NCBI RefSeq assembly: GCF_004302915.1
Contig: NZ_QQBI01000001.1
Location: 278,267-342,266, forward strand
Length of the DNA: 64,000 bases
Direction: 5' to 3'
From: Komagataeibacter xylinus
GTDB taxonomy: Bacteria > Pseudomonadota > Alphaproteobacteria > Acetobacterales > Acetobacteraceae
Positions 28,242 to 39,135 of the stretch are shown piece after piece (the stretch's first letter is position 1; each line of letters starts with the position of its first letter). Under the pieces are notes generated by a model, which was not told the DNA's origin, did not search any database, and was given only the letters and a program-made list of their open reading frames with translations. The translations under genes and the position numbers were made by a program.

Positions 28242-29219
28242 TTAAATCTGGCGCATCCACACCGTATCGATCGCATGGCTCGGGCTTTTGTGCATGACCA
28301 CGCGGGCGCGCTCGCGCGTGGGCAGGATGTTCTGCTGCAGGTTGGGCAGGTTGATGCGCCGCCAGATGTCACGCGCAAGCTGCCCGGCCTCACGTTCGGG
28401 CAGGTCGGCGTAATGGTGGAAATAGGAGCCGGGCTTGCGGAAGGCGGTTTTCTGCAACAGCAGGAAGCGTTTGACGTACCAGTCCTCGATCACCTTCGTA
28501 TCGGCATCGAGATAGATCGAGAAATCAAAGAAATCAGACGCCATGAACGGCTGCTCGGACACGGTCTGGAGCACGTTCAGCCCCTCGAAGATCAGGATAT
28601 CGGGCTGGTCGATCACCTGATAGCGGTCGGGCACGATGTCATAGGCCTCGTGCGAATAGACCGGCACCCTGAGGTTGCGCCCGCCAGCCTTCAGCGCCGA
28701 GAGGAAGCCGATCATCTGCCGCAGGTCATAACTTTCGGGGAAGCCCTTGCGGTGCATGAGGTTGCGCTTTTCCAGCTCGCGCGTGGGCAGCAGGAAGCCA
28801 TCGGTCGTGACCAGCGCCACATTCGGGTGGTCGGGCCAGCGCGACAGCACGGCCTGCAGCAGGCGGGCAAACGTGCTCTTGCCCACTCCCACACTGCCCG
28901 CGATGCCGATCACGAACGGCATGGTCACGCCCGGCCTGCCCATGAACGCGCTCTTGACCATGCTGTTCAGGCTGCGGGTGGCCATGACATGCAGGTTGAG
29001 CAGGCGCGACAGCGGCAGGTAGATCTCGGTTATGTCTTCCAGCGAGACCGGCTCGTTATGCCCGCGCAGTGTTGCGATATCGGCCTCGCCCAGCGATTGC
29101 GGCACATTGGCGCGGAGTGCTGCCCATTCCGGGCGGGGAAAGATCAGGTAAGGCTGCACCGGGCCGGGAGCCGGATGCGTGGAGATGACGGGACGCGCGT
29201 CCAGCATGCAGTCCTCCAT
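28242..29219 (-). CDS. coaA: Type I pantothenate kinase
   Basis: ATP-dependent phosphorylation of pantothenate, the first committed step of CoA synthesis, feedback-inhibited by CoA in this type. It is 325 aa. P-loop GIAGSVGVGKSTFAR; further CoaA blocks are VTTDGFLLPTRELEKRNLMH, RKGFPESYD and DILIFEGLNVLQ. ATG 29219 is chosen because AAGGA lies about 8 nt upstream; an in-frame ATG also exists at 29204. Convergent with aldA and divergent from the glycerate kinase gene. Confidence 0.95.
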   Translation of the reverse strand: MEDCMLDARPVISTHPAPGPVQPYLIFPRPEWAALRANVPQSLGEADIATLRGHNEPVSLEDITEIYLPLSRLLNLHVMATRSLNSMVKSAFMGRPGVTMPFVIGIAGSVGVGKSTFARLLQAVLSRWPDHPNVALVTTDGFLLPTRELEKRNLMHRKGFPESYDLRQMIGFLSALKAGGRNLRVPVYSHEAYDIVPDRYQVIDQPDILIFEGLNVLQTVSEQPFMASDFFDFSIYLDADTKVIEDWYVKRFLLLQKTAFRKPGSYFHHYADLPEREAGQLARDIWRRINLPNLQQNILPTRERARVVMHKSPSHAIDTVWMRQI

Positions 29220-29511
29220 GCCCTTGTCCTTTCTGCTGTGGCGCCTGCCCATGGGCGCAGGCCATCTGCCGCGTATCACCATCGCCTGCCCCGATCCAGA
29301 TACGGGGCGCCCAATTTAGCGTGTACACCCCCGCCAACCCGCCGCATTCCGCCCATCCTGACACAGACGTGACAATTGTGACACACCGCGCCATGCTGCC
29401 CCGATGGTATGGACCCCATGGTGTCCTGCCCGGGCACCCCAGCCCGCGGGCGGGCCGTCTACCCCCGTGGCGGCCCCCGCGCCACGCCACGCCAATGACA
29501 GGGATAGCGTC

Positions 29512-30837
29512 ATGAACGATCCGACCATCCACCCGTTTTCAGCCGCCCCCCGGCAGAGCACGCCCGCGGACTGGACGGACACGCATGCCCGCGCCACCCT
29601 GCGCCGCATTCTTGATGCCGCCATCCACAGCGCCCTGCCCGATCAGGTGCTGGCGCGCTACCTGCCCCCCAGGCCGAAGGGCCGGTGCGTGGTGGTGGGC
29701 GCGGGCAAGGCGGCGGCAAGCATGGCGGCTGCCCTTGAACGCGCCTGGCCGGATGTGGCGATGAGCGGCTGCGTGGTCACGCGCGACGGGCACGCTGCCC
29801 CCACACGGCGCATCCGCGTGCTTGAGGCCGCCCACCCCGTGCCCGACGACCGCAGCGTGGCCGCAGGCCGCATCATGATGGCGGAAGTCGCCGGCCTGGG
29901 GCATGATGACCTGGTCATCGCCCTGATTTCCGGCGGCGGATCAGCATTGCTGGAACTGCCCAAACCGGGCGTGACGCTGGATGACCTGCGCACGATCAAC
30001 CGCGCCCTGCTGCATAGCGGGGCCAGCATACGTGACATGAATGTGGTGCGCCGCCATCTCTCGGCCATCAAGGGCGGGGGGCTGGCCGCAGCCGCCTGCC
30101 CCGCCCGGGTCGTGACACTGGCCATAAGCGACGTGCCGGGCGATGACCTGCTGACCATCGCCAGCGGCCCCACGGTGGCGGACCCCACCACCCCCGCCGA
30201 TGCCCGCGCCATCATTGCCCATTACGGCATTGCCCTGCCCGAGGCAGCGCGGAAGGTACTCGAACATGATGCCGGGCCGATGCCACCTTCCCCCGCCAAC
30301 CAGGTCACGCTGATCGCAACGCCGCTTATGGCGCTGCAGGCAGCCGCCAGCACGGCACGCGCATGCGGCCTGACGCCACTCATTCTGGGGGATGCGCTGG
30401 AGGGCGAAAGCCGCGACGCCGGCACGCTCATGGCCGGCATCGCCCTGTCGGCCCGCCTGCACGGCCTACCCGTGGCGGGGCCCGCCGTGCTGCTTTCAGG
30501 CGGCGAGACGACGGTGAGCATCAACCCGGCCGGTCCCGCGCCGGGGCGGGGCGGGCGCAATACCGAGTTCCTGCTCTCCATGGCCTGCGCCCTGCAGGGG
30601 CAGAAAGGCATCTGGGCCATTGCGGCGGACAGCGATGGCATTGATGGCACCGAGGATGCCGCAGGCGCCATCATCACCCCCGATACGCTGGCCCGCGCTG
30701 AAAAAGTGGGCTGCGACCCGCGTGCCGCCCTGCGCGCGCATGACAGCTACACCGTGTTCAGGCAGATGGGCGATCTGGTCATGACCGGCCCCACGCTGAC
30801 CAATGTGAACGACATCCGCGCAGTGCTTGTGCTGTAG
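29512..30837 (+). CDS. Glycerate 2-kinase, MOFRL/TtuD family
   Basis: 441-aa protein of the DUF4147-MOFRL family. These phosphorylate D-glycerate to 2-phosphoglycerate and are often mislabelled hydroxypyruvate reductase (ttuD). The N-terminal domain has VVVGAGKAAASMAAALE and LVIALISGGGSALLELP; the C-terminal MOFRL domain has PGRGGRNTEFLLSMA and IWAIAADSDGIDGTEDAAGA. ATG 29512 gives the expected N-terminus; the ORF continues upstream through repetitive G/C-rich sequence. It would feed glycerate from the glyoxylate or tartrate pathway into glycolysis. Confidence 0.88.
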   Translation: MNDPTIHPFSAAPRQSTPADWTDTHARATLRRILDAAIHSALPDQVLARYLPPRPKGRCVVVGAGKAAASMAAALERAWPDVAMSGCVVTRDGHAAPTRRIRVLEAAHPVPDDRSVAAGRIMMAEVAGLGHDDLVIALISGGGSALLELPKPGVTLDDLRTINRALLHSGASIRDMNVVRRHLSAIKGGGLAAAACPARVVTLAISDVPGDDLLTIASGPTVADPTTPADARAIIAHYGIALPEAARKVLEHDAGPMPPSPANQVTLIATPLMALQAAASTARACGLTPLILGDALEGESRDAGTLMAGIALSARLHGLPVAGPAVLLSGGETTVSINPAGPAPGRGGRNTEFLLSMACALQGQKGIWAIAADSDGIDGTEDAAGAIITPDTLARAEKVGCDPRAALRAHDSYTVFRQMGDLVMTGPTLTNVNDIRAVLVL

Positions 30838-30848
30838 GGGTATAGCTT

Positions 30849-31226
30849 CTACTTGCCCTGCCTGCCGTAGCTGACCTGCGTGTCAGGCACGACGAAATGC
30901 TTGCCATCGTCACTGTCAGACGGACTATCATCGCCAGCCTGGTTGGGGTCGTAGCCCGATGAGATCATCTGCATCGCCGCCGCATCAGGCGGCGTATGAT
31001 ATTCCTCGGTAGCACCCTCCTCATTGGGGCTGGGCAGCTTGGGCAGGTGGTGCGAGAGCGGGCGCAGGGCATTGTCTGCATGCGTGGCGTGGTGCCCCTC
31101 CCACGCGCTGCGCCCGAGCGGGCGGGGGGCTTCATCCACATCGGCCGGATCATTATTGTCGTCATGCCCGCCGCTACAGGCGGCAAGGCAGGCCAGCAAT
31201 CCGATCATTGCAAGACGTGGTCTCAT
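30849..31226 (-). CDS. Small acidic lipoprotein, unknown function
   Basis: 125 aa with a signal peptide MRPRLAMIGLLACLAACSGG; the lipobox LAAC puts the lipidated Cys at 17. The mature part is hydrophilic, rich in Asp, Pro and His (GGHDDNNDPADVDEAP, GDDSPSDSDDGKHF), without a domain I recognise. It is 11 bp from the convergent glycerate kinase stop and lies downstream of recA on the same strand. Confidence 0.7.
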   Translation of the reverse strand: MRPRLAMIGLLACLAACSGGHDDNNDPADVDEAPRPLGRSAWEGHHATHADNALRPLSHHLPKLPSPNEEGATEEYHTPPDAAAMQMISSGYDPNQAGDDSPSDSDDGKHFVVPDTQVSYGRQGK

Positions 31227-31302
31227 TCCGGCTGCCCTTACCCCCGCTTTTCAGGCCCTGCCCCCGTCGTGGCACAGGCCACGCCAGGGCGCAGGGACGA
31301 TA

Positions 31303-31323
31303 GCCTGTTACAATGGAACAGGC
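31303..31323. terminator. Hairpin downstream of recA
   Basis: GCCTGTT (31303-31309) and AACAGGC (31317-31323) around a 7-nt loop, 10 bp past the recA stop. No T-tract follows on the minus strand, so it is at best a weak terminator. Confidence 0.35.
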
Positions 31324-31332
31324 CAAGGGCAA

Positions 31333-32376
<1,044 letters not shown>

Positions 32377-32474
32377 TGCCTGCCTACCTGCTTCTTGTGG
32401 AATGAAACCTTATAACGGGCACCCTGCCCTGCCACGCCAGCCCGGAACAGGGGCGGGTCATGTCCTGCAATATG

Positions 32475-32489
32475 GAACAAAACAGGATC
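32475..32489. promoter_or_regulatory. Candidate SOS (LexA) box upstream of recA
   Basis: GAAC-N7-GATC on plus, i.e. GATC-N7-GTTC on the recA strand, one mismatch from the alphaproteobacterial GTTC-N7-GTTC box. A longer inverted repeat GGAACAGGG (32444) and CCCTGTTCC (32501) brackets it. Confidence 0.4.
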
Positions 32490-32553
32490 ATTTACAATGG
32501 CCCTGTTCCTTTCCTGCCCCGATAATGATGGCCCGCCGCGCAATAACCGCCGT

Positions 32554-33975
32554 TTAGCGCGGCCCCATGGCCAGCCCCGCACCACGCGGGTCGGTCACGG
32601 CGGTGCAGGTTGCGCCATCACCCGGCAGGCCGCGCGGGCAGGATATGGCGTTGACGCGCCCCTGCGCGGTTACAGGATGGGCATCGGGTGTCTGGCCTGC
32701 AAGGAGCTGGCGCATGGCAATGCCGGTGGCCGCCGCCGCGTCGTTCTGGCCCGACCCTGCCACCACCGCGCGGAAGGCGCGGCCCTGGCTGGCAATGGCG
32801 GCGGCATAAAGCGGCTGCGGCAGGCGCGCGGGCGAGGCGCCCAGCACGATGCCGGTATTGCCCGCCATGCGCCCGGTGCCAAACAGGTTGTCCATGCTCA
32901 GGCTGCACGCCACCGCCATGCCCCCGTGGTCAACCACGGTGAACGAGGTGGACGCCGGGAGCGAAGGCAGGCCCCCGCCGCCTGCCCCGCCTGCATTGAC
33001 AAAGGCCTGCGCGCGGGCGGTCAGGTCATCCCCCGTGCCACTGGCATGGCTGCCATTCTGTGCCCGCCAGCCCGCAACACTGGCCTGCGCGCGCGTTGCC
33101 GCATCGGACGAGGAGGCCGCGCGGAACGCCACCGCGGCCCCCAGCCCGCCATCGGCAGGCGGCGGCAGGAAGCTGACCTGCGTCTCGCCACTGCTGACGG
33201 AGAGCGGCAGCCGCTCAAACGGAATGGCCCCGCGCATGTCGGCCATGGTCAGGCCACCGCCCGCCTTCTGGCTGCCCGCCACGAAGGACTGGCCCAGCGC
33301 GCCATTATAAAGATCGCCCACGCCCATGCTGCGGATCTGGTCCAGCGCGCCTGAAAGATGGGTCTGCACCAGCGCATCGCCCTCGGCCAGCGCCTTGCCA
33401 TCCGAGCGGGCGAACACCGCGCGCACGCCCGCATCAGCCAGCAGCGGCACCTGGACTGCGGCAAGATCGGTGGCAAGCTGGCGGCTCACATTGATGCCAT
33501 TGGCCGCAAGTGCGATCGCGCCCGGCACCATCTCGGAAAACGCAGCCGAGCCATATTGCAGGTGCATCAGGTAAAGCCCGCGCGCCAGCATGGGCACCGC
33601 CGCCGGGCGATCGGCATGCGGCATGCCCGCCCCGTCGGTCACGCCCGCCACGGGCAGGAACATGAAGGCGCGGCCCCCGTTCTGGTCACCCGGACGGTAG
33701 GCAAGGCACGCCCCGCCCGCACCGAGCGAGGCACGCGAAGGCAGGGTCACGGCCAGGGCCAGCCCCATGGCCGTGGCCGCATCCGCCGCGTTGCCGCCGC
33801 GCTGCAGGATGTCACGCCCCACAAGGGTGGCCTGCGGCTCATCGGAGGAGACGGTGCCGATCAACTGCCCCGGCGAGGGACCAAACATGCTGGAAACGAT
33901 CCTGACCGGCGAATAGTTCTTGAACGCGCAGCCCGTAACCGAAAGGGCCAGAACCGCACACAGCGCCGTACGCAT
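32554..33975 (-). CDS. Gamma-glutamyltranspeptidase-like lipoprotein with altered catalytic site
   Basis: 473 aa from ATG 33975, where a lipoprotein signal MRTALCAVLALSVTGCAF starts (Cys16); an upstream in-frame ATG at 34050 would add 25 residues. GGT-family features are GRDILQRGGNAADAATAMGL and LGAGGACLAYRPGD, and a small-subunit-like STSFTVVD with FGTGRMAGNTGIVLG. Canonical GGTs have TTH[FY]S at the autoprocessing nucleophile; here the equivalent first residue is Ser342. The substrate Arg of the REMAP block is also not apparent. It may be inactive, slow or have another substrate. An amidase or transpeptidase role in the periplasm is only a guess. Confidence 0.72.
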   Translation of the reverse strand: MRTALCAVLALSVTGCAFKNYSPVRIVSSMFGPSPGQLIGTVSSDEPQATLVGRDILQRGGNAADAATAMGLALAVTLPSRASLGAGGACLAYRPGDQNGGRAFMFLPVAGVTDGAGMPHADRPAAVPMLARGLYLMHLQYGSAAFSEMVPGAIALAANGINVSRQLATDLAAVQVPLLADAGVRAVFARSDGKALAEGDALVQTHLSGALDQIRSMGVGDLYNGALGQSFVAGSQKAGGGLTMADMRGAIPFERLPLSVSSGETQVSFLPPPADGGLGAAVAFRAASSSDAATRAQASVAGWRAQNGSHASGTGDDLTARAQAFVNAGGAGGGGLPSLPASTSFTVVDHGGMAVACSLSMDNLFGTGRMAGNTGIVLGASPARLPQPLYAAAIASQGRAFRAVVAGSGQNDAAAATGIAMRQLLAGQTPDAHPVTAQGRVNAISCPRGLPGDGATCTAVTDPRGAGLAMGPR

Positions 33976-34223
33976 GGACCGACGGGCGACAGGGGTGATC
34001 GACGAATGCTCAGGCACGCAACGCTTCTCCAATGGGCAGGTCGGCTTCATTCCGTTGAACGGCTCGTAACGACCGCGCGATCGTAGGCCGGGCCTTCACG
34101 ACTTAGCGGCGTTCCGGGCCATCGGCAACAGGCATGGCGCCCGTGCGACCCCATGGCCCATTCCTTTCCGCTACCCGATCCTTTACACACCACCCTATCG
34201 CGACATGACAACGGAGCAAACCC

Positions 34224-35012
34224 GTGACTTTTCTTTCGCCCCGCCACAACCGGCCACGCCTGCTGCCCACCCTGCTCGCCACGGGGGCAATGCTGGCTGC
34301 CACGGCGGGCGCGGGCAGGGCTGCGGAGGCACAGGCCAGCTTCACCCCCGCCCAGCGGCAGGAAATTGTCGAGATCATGCGCAACGCGCTGAAAACCGAC
34401 CCCACCATCCTGTCAGACGCCATTGCCGCCCTGCGCACCAGCGCCAACGCCGCCCAGCAGAACGCGGCCCGCTCCGCGCTGGAAAGCCACCGCGCCGACC
34501 TGACCACGCCCACTGCTACCGATGGCGTGCTCGGCAATGCCTCCGGCCAGACCACCGTTGTCGAATTCTATGATCCCCGCTGCCCCTACTGCCGCAAGGT
34601 GCTGCCCGATCTCGACCGCCTGACGCGCGAGAACAGGGACCTGCGGATTATCGAAAAGGTCATTCCCGTGCTCGGCCAGCCCAGCCTGATTGCATCGCAG
34701 GCGCTCGTGGCGGCCTTCGTGCAGGGTGGCCAGGCGGCCTATTTCCGCATGCAAAGCGTGGTGATGAATGATTCCGTGCAGCCCACGGTGGAGCGCATGC
34801 GCACGCTGGCCACCCAGGCGGGGCTGGATGCCACCCGGCTGGTCAGTGACATGAATGGCGCGAAGGTCACGTCCATCCTGCAGGCCAACATGGAACTCGC
34901 GCGCGCGATCGGGCTCGATGGCACGCCCACCTTCGTGTTCAATGCCCGCCAGATCATTCCCGGCGCCGTCAGCTACGATGACCTGAAAAAGGCCATCGCG
35001 CAGAACCATTAA
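34224..35012 (+). CDS. Secreted DsbA/ScsC-family thiol-disulfide oxidoreductase
   Basis: 262 aa with an N-terminal signal (LLPTLLATGAMLAATAGAGRAAE), a helical N-terminal segment of the Com1/ScsC kind (QRQEIVEIMRNALKTDP) that often mediates oligomerisation, then a thioredoxin fold. Active site CPYC is at 120-123 in EFYDPRCPYCRKVLPDLD, and the cis-Pro loop is GTPTFVFN. It probably makes or isomerises disulfides in the periplasm. The start is GTG at 34224 with ACGGAG upstream. Divergent from the GGT-like gene. Confidence 0.88.
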   Translation: MTFLSPRHNRPRLLPTLLATGAMLAATAGAGRAAEAQASFTPAQRQEIVEIMRNALKTDPTILSDAIAALRTSANAAQQNAARSALESHRADLTTPTATDGVLGNASGQTTVVEFYDPRCPYCRKVLPDLDRLTRENRDLRIIEKVIPVLGQPSLIASQALVAAFVQGGQAAYFRMQSVVMNDSVQPTVERMRTLATQAGLDATRLVSDMNGAKVTSILQANMELARAIGLDGTPTFVFNARQIIPGAVSYDDLKKAIAQNH

Positions 35013-35020
35013 GGAAGAAT

Positions 35021-35094
35021 AGAAGTTTCGGGGCGCCGCCTTTTTTCAACAAGGCGGCGTTCTTTTTTAAAAAAAGCTTCGCCAGAAACTTTTT
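35021..35094. repeat. Nested palindromic intergenic repeat, copy 5 (intact, inverted order)
   Basis: Fills the gap between the convergent DsbA-type and hemA stops. Order is arm AGAAGTTTCGGGGC, GC hairpin GCCGCC-T6-CAAC-AAGGCGGC, AT hairpin TTTTTTAAAAAAAGCTTC, arm GCCAGAAACTTTT. This is the reverse complement order of copy 1. Confidence 0.8.
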
Positions 35095-35113
35095 CCTGTT
35101 TCAGGGCGTTGCC

Positions 35114-36415
35114 TCAGGCCATGGCCACGGCAGTGGCATCGGCCAGGTCATTGACCCGCAGCAGGTGGCCAAGGGCCGCCACCATCTCGTCCATCATCGC
35201 ATCCGTATGGCGCGGCCCCGGCGTGAGGCGCAGGCGCTCGGTGCCCCGCGGCACGGTCGGGTAGTTGATGGGGGTGGTGTACATGCCGTAATCATTGAGC
35301 AGCCGGTCGCTCAGTTCGCGGCAGCGCCGGGCATCGCCCACGGGGATGGGCACGATATGGCTCGGCGTCATGTTGAATGGAATGCCCGCCGCCCTGAGCT
35401 TGGCGCGGAAGGTATCGACACGCTCGAAAATGCGCTCGCGCCGCCAGTTATCCTTGCGCACCTGCTTCACGCTGGCCAGCGCCGCCGCCACGACCGCAGG
35501 CGGCAGCGCGGTGGTGAAGATGAAGCCAGAGGCGCTCAGGCGCAGATATTCGACAATATTGCTCGAGGCGGTGATGTAGCCGCCATGCACGCCAAAGCCC
35601 TTGGCCAGCGTGCCCTCGATGATGTCAACCTGATCGGCCACGGCATCGCGCTGCGACACGCCGCCGCCCTGCGCGCCATACAGGCCCACGGCATGCACTT
35701 CATCAAGGTAGGTCATGGCGCCGTATTTACGCGCCAGCGCGCACGTGCCCGCGATGTCGGCTATGTCACCATCCATCGAGTACACGCTCTCGAAGGCGAT
35801 CAGCTTGGGCGCATCCTTCGGCGCCGCGGCCAGCTTGGCCTCAAGGTCGGCCAGGTCGTTATGCTCGAAAATGACCGTGCTCGACCCGCGCGCGCCCTTG
35901 ATGCCCGCAATCATGGAGGCATGGTTCAGCCGGTCGGAAAAGCAGATCCAGCCGGGCATGCTTGTCAGGATGGTCTGGAGCGATGCCTGGTTCGAGACAT
36001 AGCCCGAGCCGAACAGCAGCCCTGCTTCCTTGCCATGCAGGTCGGCCAGCTCCGCCTCCAGCGCGGTGTGCACCGGGCTCGTGCCCGCGATGTTGCGCGT
36101 ACCGCCCGCGCCCGCGCCATGCTCATGAATGGCACGGATCGCGGCCTCGACCACGACGGGCTCGACCCCCATGCCCAGATAATCATTGGAGGACCAGACC
36201 ACGACCTCCCGGTCTTCGGGGCAGGCGGGGGTGGACGGCGTGGGCGCGGTCTCGGGCTGCTCGTATAACGGGTAACGGTCGGCCAGCCGTGACAGGGGCG
36301 TAAACTGCCGGTATCGCCCCTGGGCGCGGATATCGGCCAGCGCCGTCTGGCAGAACCGGAAAAACGGATGCCCATCCACATGATTACTGGACACTGCTGG
36401 TTTTCTCCATGGCAT
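35114..36415 (-). CDS. hemA: 5-aminolevulinate synthase (C4 pathway)
   Basis: PLP enzyme joining glycine and succinyl-CoA to 5-aminolevulinate, the first step of haem synthesis in alphaproteobacteria. It is 433 aa. Blocks: [54 protein letters not shown], and the PLP lysine in [14 protein letters not shown]. The C-terminus has [21 protein letters not shown] 36415 is the furthest upstream; a GTG at 36379 is an alternative nearer to the family's usual start. Convergent with the DsbA-type gene. Confidence 0.96.
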   Translation of the reverse strand: MPWRKPAVSSNHVDGHPFFRFCQTALADIRAQGRYRQFTPLSRLADRYPLYEQPETAPTPSTPACPEDREVVVWSSNDYLGMGVEPVVVEAAIRAIHEHGAGAGGTRNIAGTSPVHTALEAELADLHGKEAGLLFGSGYVSNQASLQTILTSMPGWICFSDRLNHASMIAGIKGARGSSTVIFEHNDLADLEAKLAAAPKDAPKLIAFESVYSMDGDIADIAGTCALARKYGAMTYLDEVHAVGLYGAQGGGVSQRDAVADQVDIIEGTLAKGFGVHGGYITASSNIVEYLRLSASGFIFTTALPPAVVAAALASVKQVRKDNWRRERIFERVDTFRAKLRAAGIPFNMTPSHIVPIPVGDARRCRELSDRLLNDYGMYTTPINYPTVPRGTERLRLTPGPRHTDAMMDEMVAALGHLLRVNDLADATAVAMA

Positions 36416-36581
36416 ACCCCGATCGTGTTTACGGGGCCTTCATTCATTACGCCCACCGTGCGGGGTGGCCCTGGGCCGGGGGGATGCAACCGCCCCTTAC
36501 TGGCGCCAGGGCTGGCGGTTAACCACCGGCAACGGGGCCTTTATGGCATGACGGGGGCGGAAATTGCAAAACCGCATTGAA

Positions 36582-37046
36582 CTACTCGACGTAAATGCAG
36601 ACCTGCGTTGCGCTGCCGGCGGGCACGCCCCGGGCGTCCATCTCGGTCTGGGCCACGCCCGCGCCCGCGTCCATCACCGCCTGGAGCACCGGCTGGCCAT
36701 CCGTGTCCACCGCCGCCTTCATGTCCGGCAGGCCGCTGGCGCTCCCCACCGGCACGTTGACCACGATGGTGAACAGCGCGTTGGGCTTGCGCGAGAGCGC
36801 ATCGGCCACGGCGGCCCTGACCGCGGGCTGCCACTGCGCGGGCGGCGTACCCGCCACGATGGTGACAAGCGGCGGCGTGGTGATGGCCGCCACCCTGGGC
36901 ACCGGCACGGCGGGCAGCTGTGGCGGGTCGCCTGCGTGGCGGTTGAAGGTTTTCTGGCTGACCAGCCGGCATCCGCCCATGGCTGGCAGGCACAGGGCCG
37001 CCACGATAATGGCACGGCGGGCAAAGCGGGGAGACGGACGGGGCAT
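36582..37046 (-). CDS. Small lipoprotein, unknown function
   Basis: 154 aa; signal peptide MPRPSPRFARRAIIVAALCL then PAMGGC lipobox (Cys26). The mature part has ALFTIVVNVPVGSASGLPDM and TEMDARGVPAGSATQVCIYV, resembling a small alpha/beta domain, but I recognise no family. Longer in-frame or other-frame ORFs here are overlaps. It sits upstream of hemA on the same strand and is divergent from the transketolase-like gene. Confidence 0.72.
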   Translation of the reverse strand: MPRPSPRFARRAIIVAALCLPAMGGCRLVSQKTFNRHAGDPPQLPAVPVPRVAAITTPPLVTIVAGTPPAQWQPAVRAAVADALSRKPNALFTIVVNVPVGSASGLPDMKAAVDTDGQPVLQAVMDAGAGVAQTEMDARGVPAGSATQVCIYVE

Positions 37047-37180
37047 GACCCGCTACCGATACAGTATCCGCCCCGCCGGGCATAGGGGCGCGTGCAGCAA
37101 TGTTGCCGCAGCGCACGGGGCGCAGTAACAGTACCCCACCGGCTCCGACCGATCATCCCCCGCCCCATGGACGATGCCGC

Positions 37181-39103
37181 ATGCCCGAAGACCAGGAAGC
37201 CCTCGCACTCTCGCCTGCCCCGCCACCAGCAGCCCCTGCCATGCCCGAGCGGCTGGCGACGGCGATCCGCCATGCCATCGGCGTGCATGAAACCGACCGG
37301 CGGCATGCCCCGCACGCCCGGGTCATGGCCGGGCTGTGCGCGGTGCTGTGGAGTCGCTTCCTGCGCTTCGACCCGGCCAGCCCCGACTGGCCGGATCGTG
37401 ACCGCCTGGTCATCTCCTCGCCCCGCTACCGGGTGCTGCCGCGCATCATGGCCGAACTGTCGGGGCAGGTCTCGCGCCCCGGCCTGCCCGCCGCGACCGA
37501 CCGGCAGGCCTGCGGCCCCAACGGGCAGGGACTGGGGGCCGCGATCGGCATGGCGCTGGCCGAGCAGAAGCTGGCCGCCCGCTTTGGCCGCTCGGTGGTC
37601 AACCACCGCATATGGGCGCTGGGGTGCTGGAGCGAGCTTTCCACCGGCGTGGCGCTGGAAAGCGCCGCCCTGGCCGGCCAGCTCGGCCTTGACCGCGTGA
37701 CCCTGGTGGTGGGCCTGTGGAGCACCGAGCGCGAGGAGGTGGACACCATCCTGCCGCGCTACAGCGCATCGGGCTGGTCGGTGCGCAAGGTCGATGCAGG
37801 CAATACCGAACAGATCGCAAGCGTCATCGCCTCCGCCCAGCGCACGCATAAGCCCTGCCTGATTGCATGCATCGCCCCGCCCGAAACCGACCCGCCACCG
37901 CCATTTGCCGATGATCCGGGCCTGTGGGCCGGGGCCGCGCGCCGGGGGGCGAGCGCACGGCGCTCATGGCTGCGCCGCCTGTTCAAGGACCGGCAGAAAG
38001 CCGAGTTCGAACGCATGGCGCGCAACCAGCGCCCCGCCTTCTGGCAGCCTGACTGGCAGCGTTCATGGCGCGAGCACAGCGCGCTGCTGGCCCGCGCCTC
38101 GCCCGCCTTCTCGGCGCAGCGCGGGCTCGAAACCCTGCATGAACTGCTGCCCGAACTGACCTGCCTGCGCTCGCGCCAGGGCATGATGCCCGATTTCTCC
38201 GCCCTGCGGCGCAGCAGTGGCGAGCCCGATCTTTCCTGCGGCACGCAGGTGCATGGCATGGCCGCTCTGCTCAACGGCATTGCGCTGCATGGCGGCCTGC
38301 TGGCCTTTGGCGCCACCACCATCATCGCGGTGGACCGCATGCGCCCCGCCCTGCGCTACGCCGCCATGACCGGCCAGCAGGTGATCTACCTGCTCAGCGA
38401 TGACGACCTGCCGCGCGGCACGAACGCGGGCGGCTGGCGGCCCGTCGAGCAGCTGGCCAGCCTGCGCGCCATGCCCAACATGGCGCTGTTCCGCCCCGCC
38501 GACCACCGCGAGACCATGGAATGCATGGAACTGGCGCTGCGGCGCACGACCGGGCCGAGCCTGCTGGTGCTGGAATCCGCCCCCTCGATTGCCGCCACCG
38601 TGCCCGAGCGCGAACAGCACGGCCTGACTAACCTGTGCGCGCGCGGCGGCTACGTGCTGGCCGAGGCCGAAGGCCCGCGGCAGGTCACGCTGGTGGCCAC
38701 GGGGCATGAGGCCATCGTGGCGCTGGGCGCGCGCGCGCTGCTGCGCGCGGCGGGCATCGGGGCGGCGGTTGTATCACTTCCGTGCTGGGAACTGTTCGCC
38801 GCCCAAAAAATGACGTATCGTGCTGCCGTGCTGGGAACAGCGCCCCGGATCGGAATCGAGGCCGCATCGGGTTTTGGATGGGATCGCTGGCTTGGGCCGG
38901 ACGGGCTGTTCGTGGGGATTGACGGGTTCGGGGCCACCCCCATGCCCGATGCGCCCGACAGTCTGGCCGACATCACGCCGGAGCGGATCTGCCGCGACGC
39001 CATGCGGCTGCTCCACGCCCATGCCGGAACCGCGATGGAAACCGTGGGAGGAAACGGCGCGCCTCCACCACCCGGGCTGGCATCGCTTGATGCCAGCATG
39101 TGA
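37181..39103 (+). CDS. Transketolase homologue with lost ThDP and catalytic residues (probable pseudoenzyme)
   Basis: 640 aa, roughly transketolase length, with all three domains recognisable. By alignment from memory to E. coli TktA: the GDG metal/ThDP motif is GCW (148-150); the Asn of DDNG is Trp180; His66 (SNGHGS) is Arg; the TPGHPE segment is missing; Glu411 (GVREFGM) is Val357 in GTQVHGM; His473 (THDS) is Ser406; Arg520 is Glu. Scaffold blocks such as [29 protein letters not shown] and [16 protein letters not shown] are kept. ThDP-dependent transfer therefore looks impossible, although the frame is open and composition normal. It lies 32 bp before gap and is probably cotranscribed with gap-pgk. 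A structural or regulatory role is inference. Confidence 0.85.
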   Translation: MPEDQEALALSPAPPPAAPAMPERLATAIRHAIGVHETDRRHAPHARVMAGLCAVLWSRFLRFDPASPDWPDRDRLVISSPRYRVLPRIMAELSGQVSRPGLPAATDRQACGPNGQGLGAAIGMALAEQKLAARFGRSVVNHRIWALGCWSELSTGVALESAALAGQLGLDRVTLVVGLWSTEREEVDTILPRYSASGWSVRKVDAGNTEQIASVIASAQRTHKPCLIACIAPPETDPPPPFADDPGLWAGAARRGASARRSWLRRLFKDRQKAEFERMARNQRPAFWQPDWQRSWREHSALLARASPAFSAQRGLETLHELLPELTCLRSRQGMMPDFSALRRSSGEPDLSCGTQVHGMAALLNGIALHGGLLAFGATTIIAVDRMRPALRYAAMTGQQVIYLLSDDDLPRGTNAGGWRPVEQLASLRAMPNMALFRPADHRETMECMELALRRTTGPSLLVLESAPSIAATVPEREQHGLTNLCARGGYVLAEAEGPRQVTLVATGHEAIVALGARALLRAAGIGAAVVSLPCWELFAAQKMTYRAAVLGTAPRIGIEAASGFGWDRWLGPDGLFVGIDGFGATPMPDAPDSLADITPERICRDAMRLLHAHAGTAMETVGGNGAPPPPGLASLDASM

Positions 39104-39135
39104 ACATGTCTGACCCTTACGGAGATAATAAGAAC

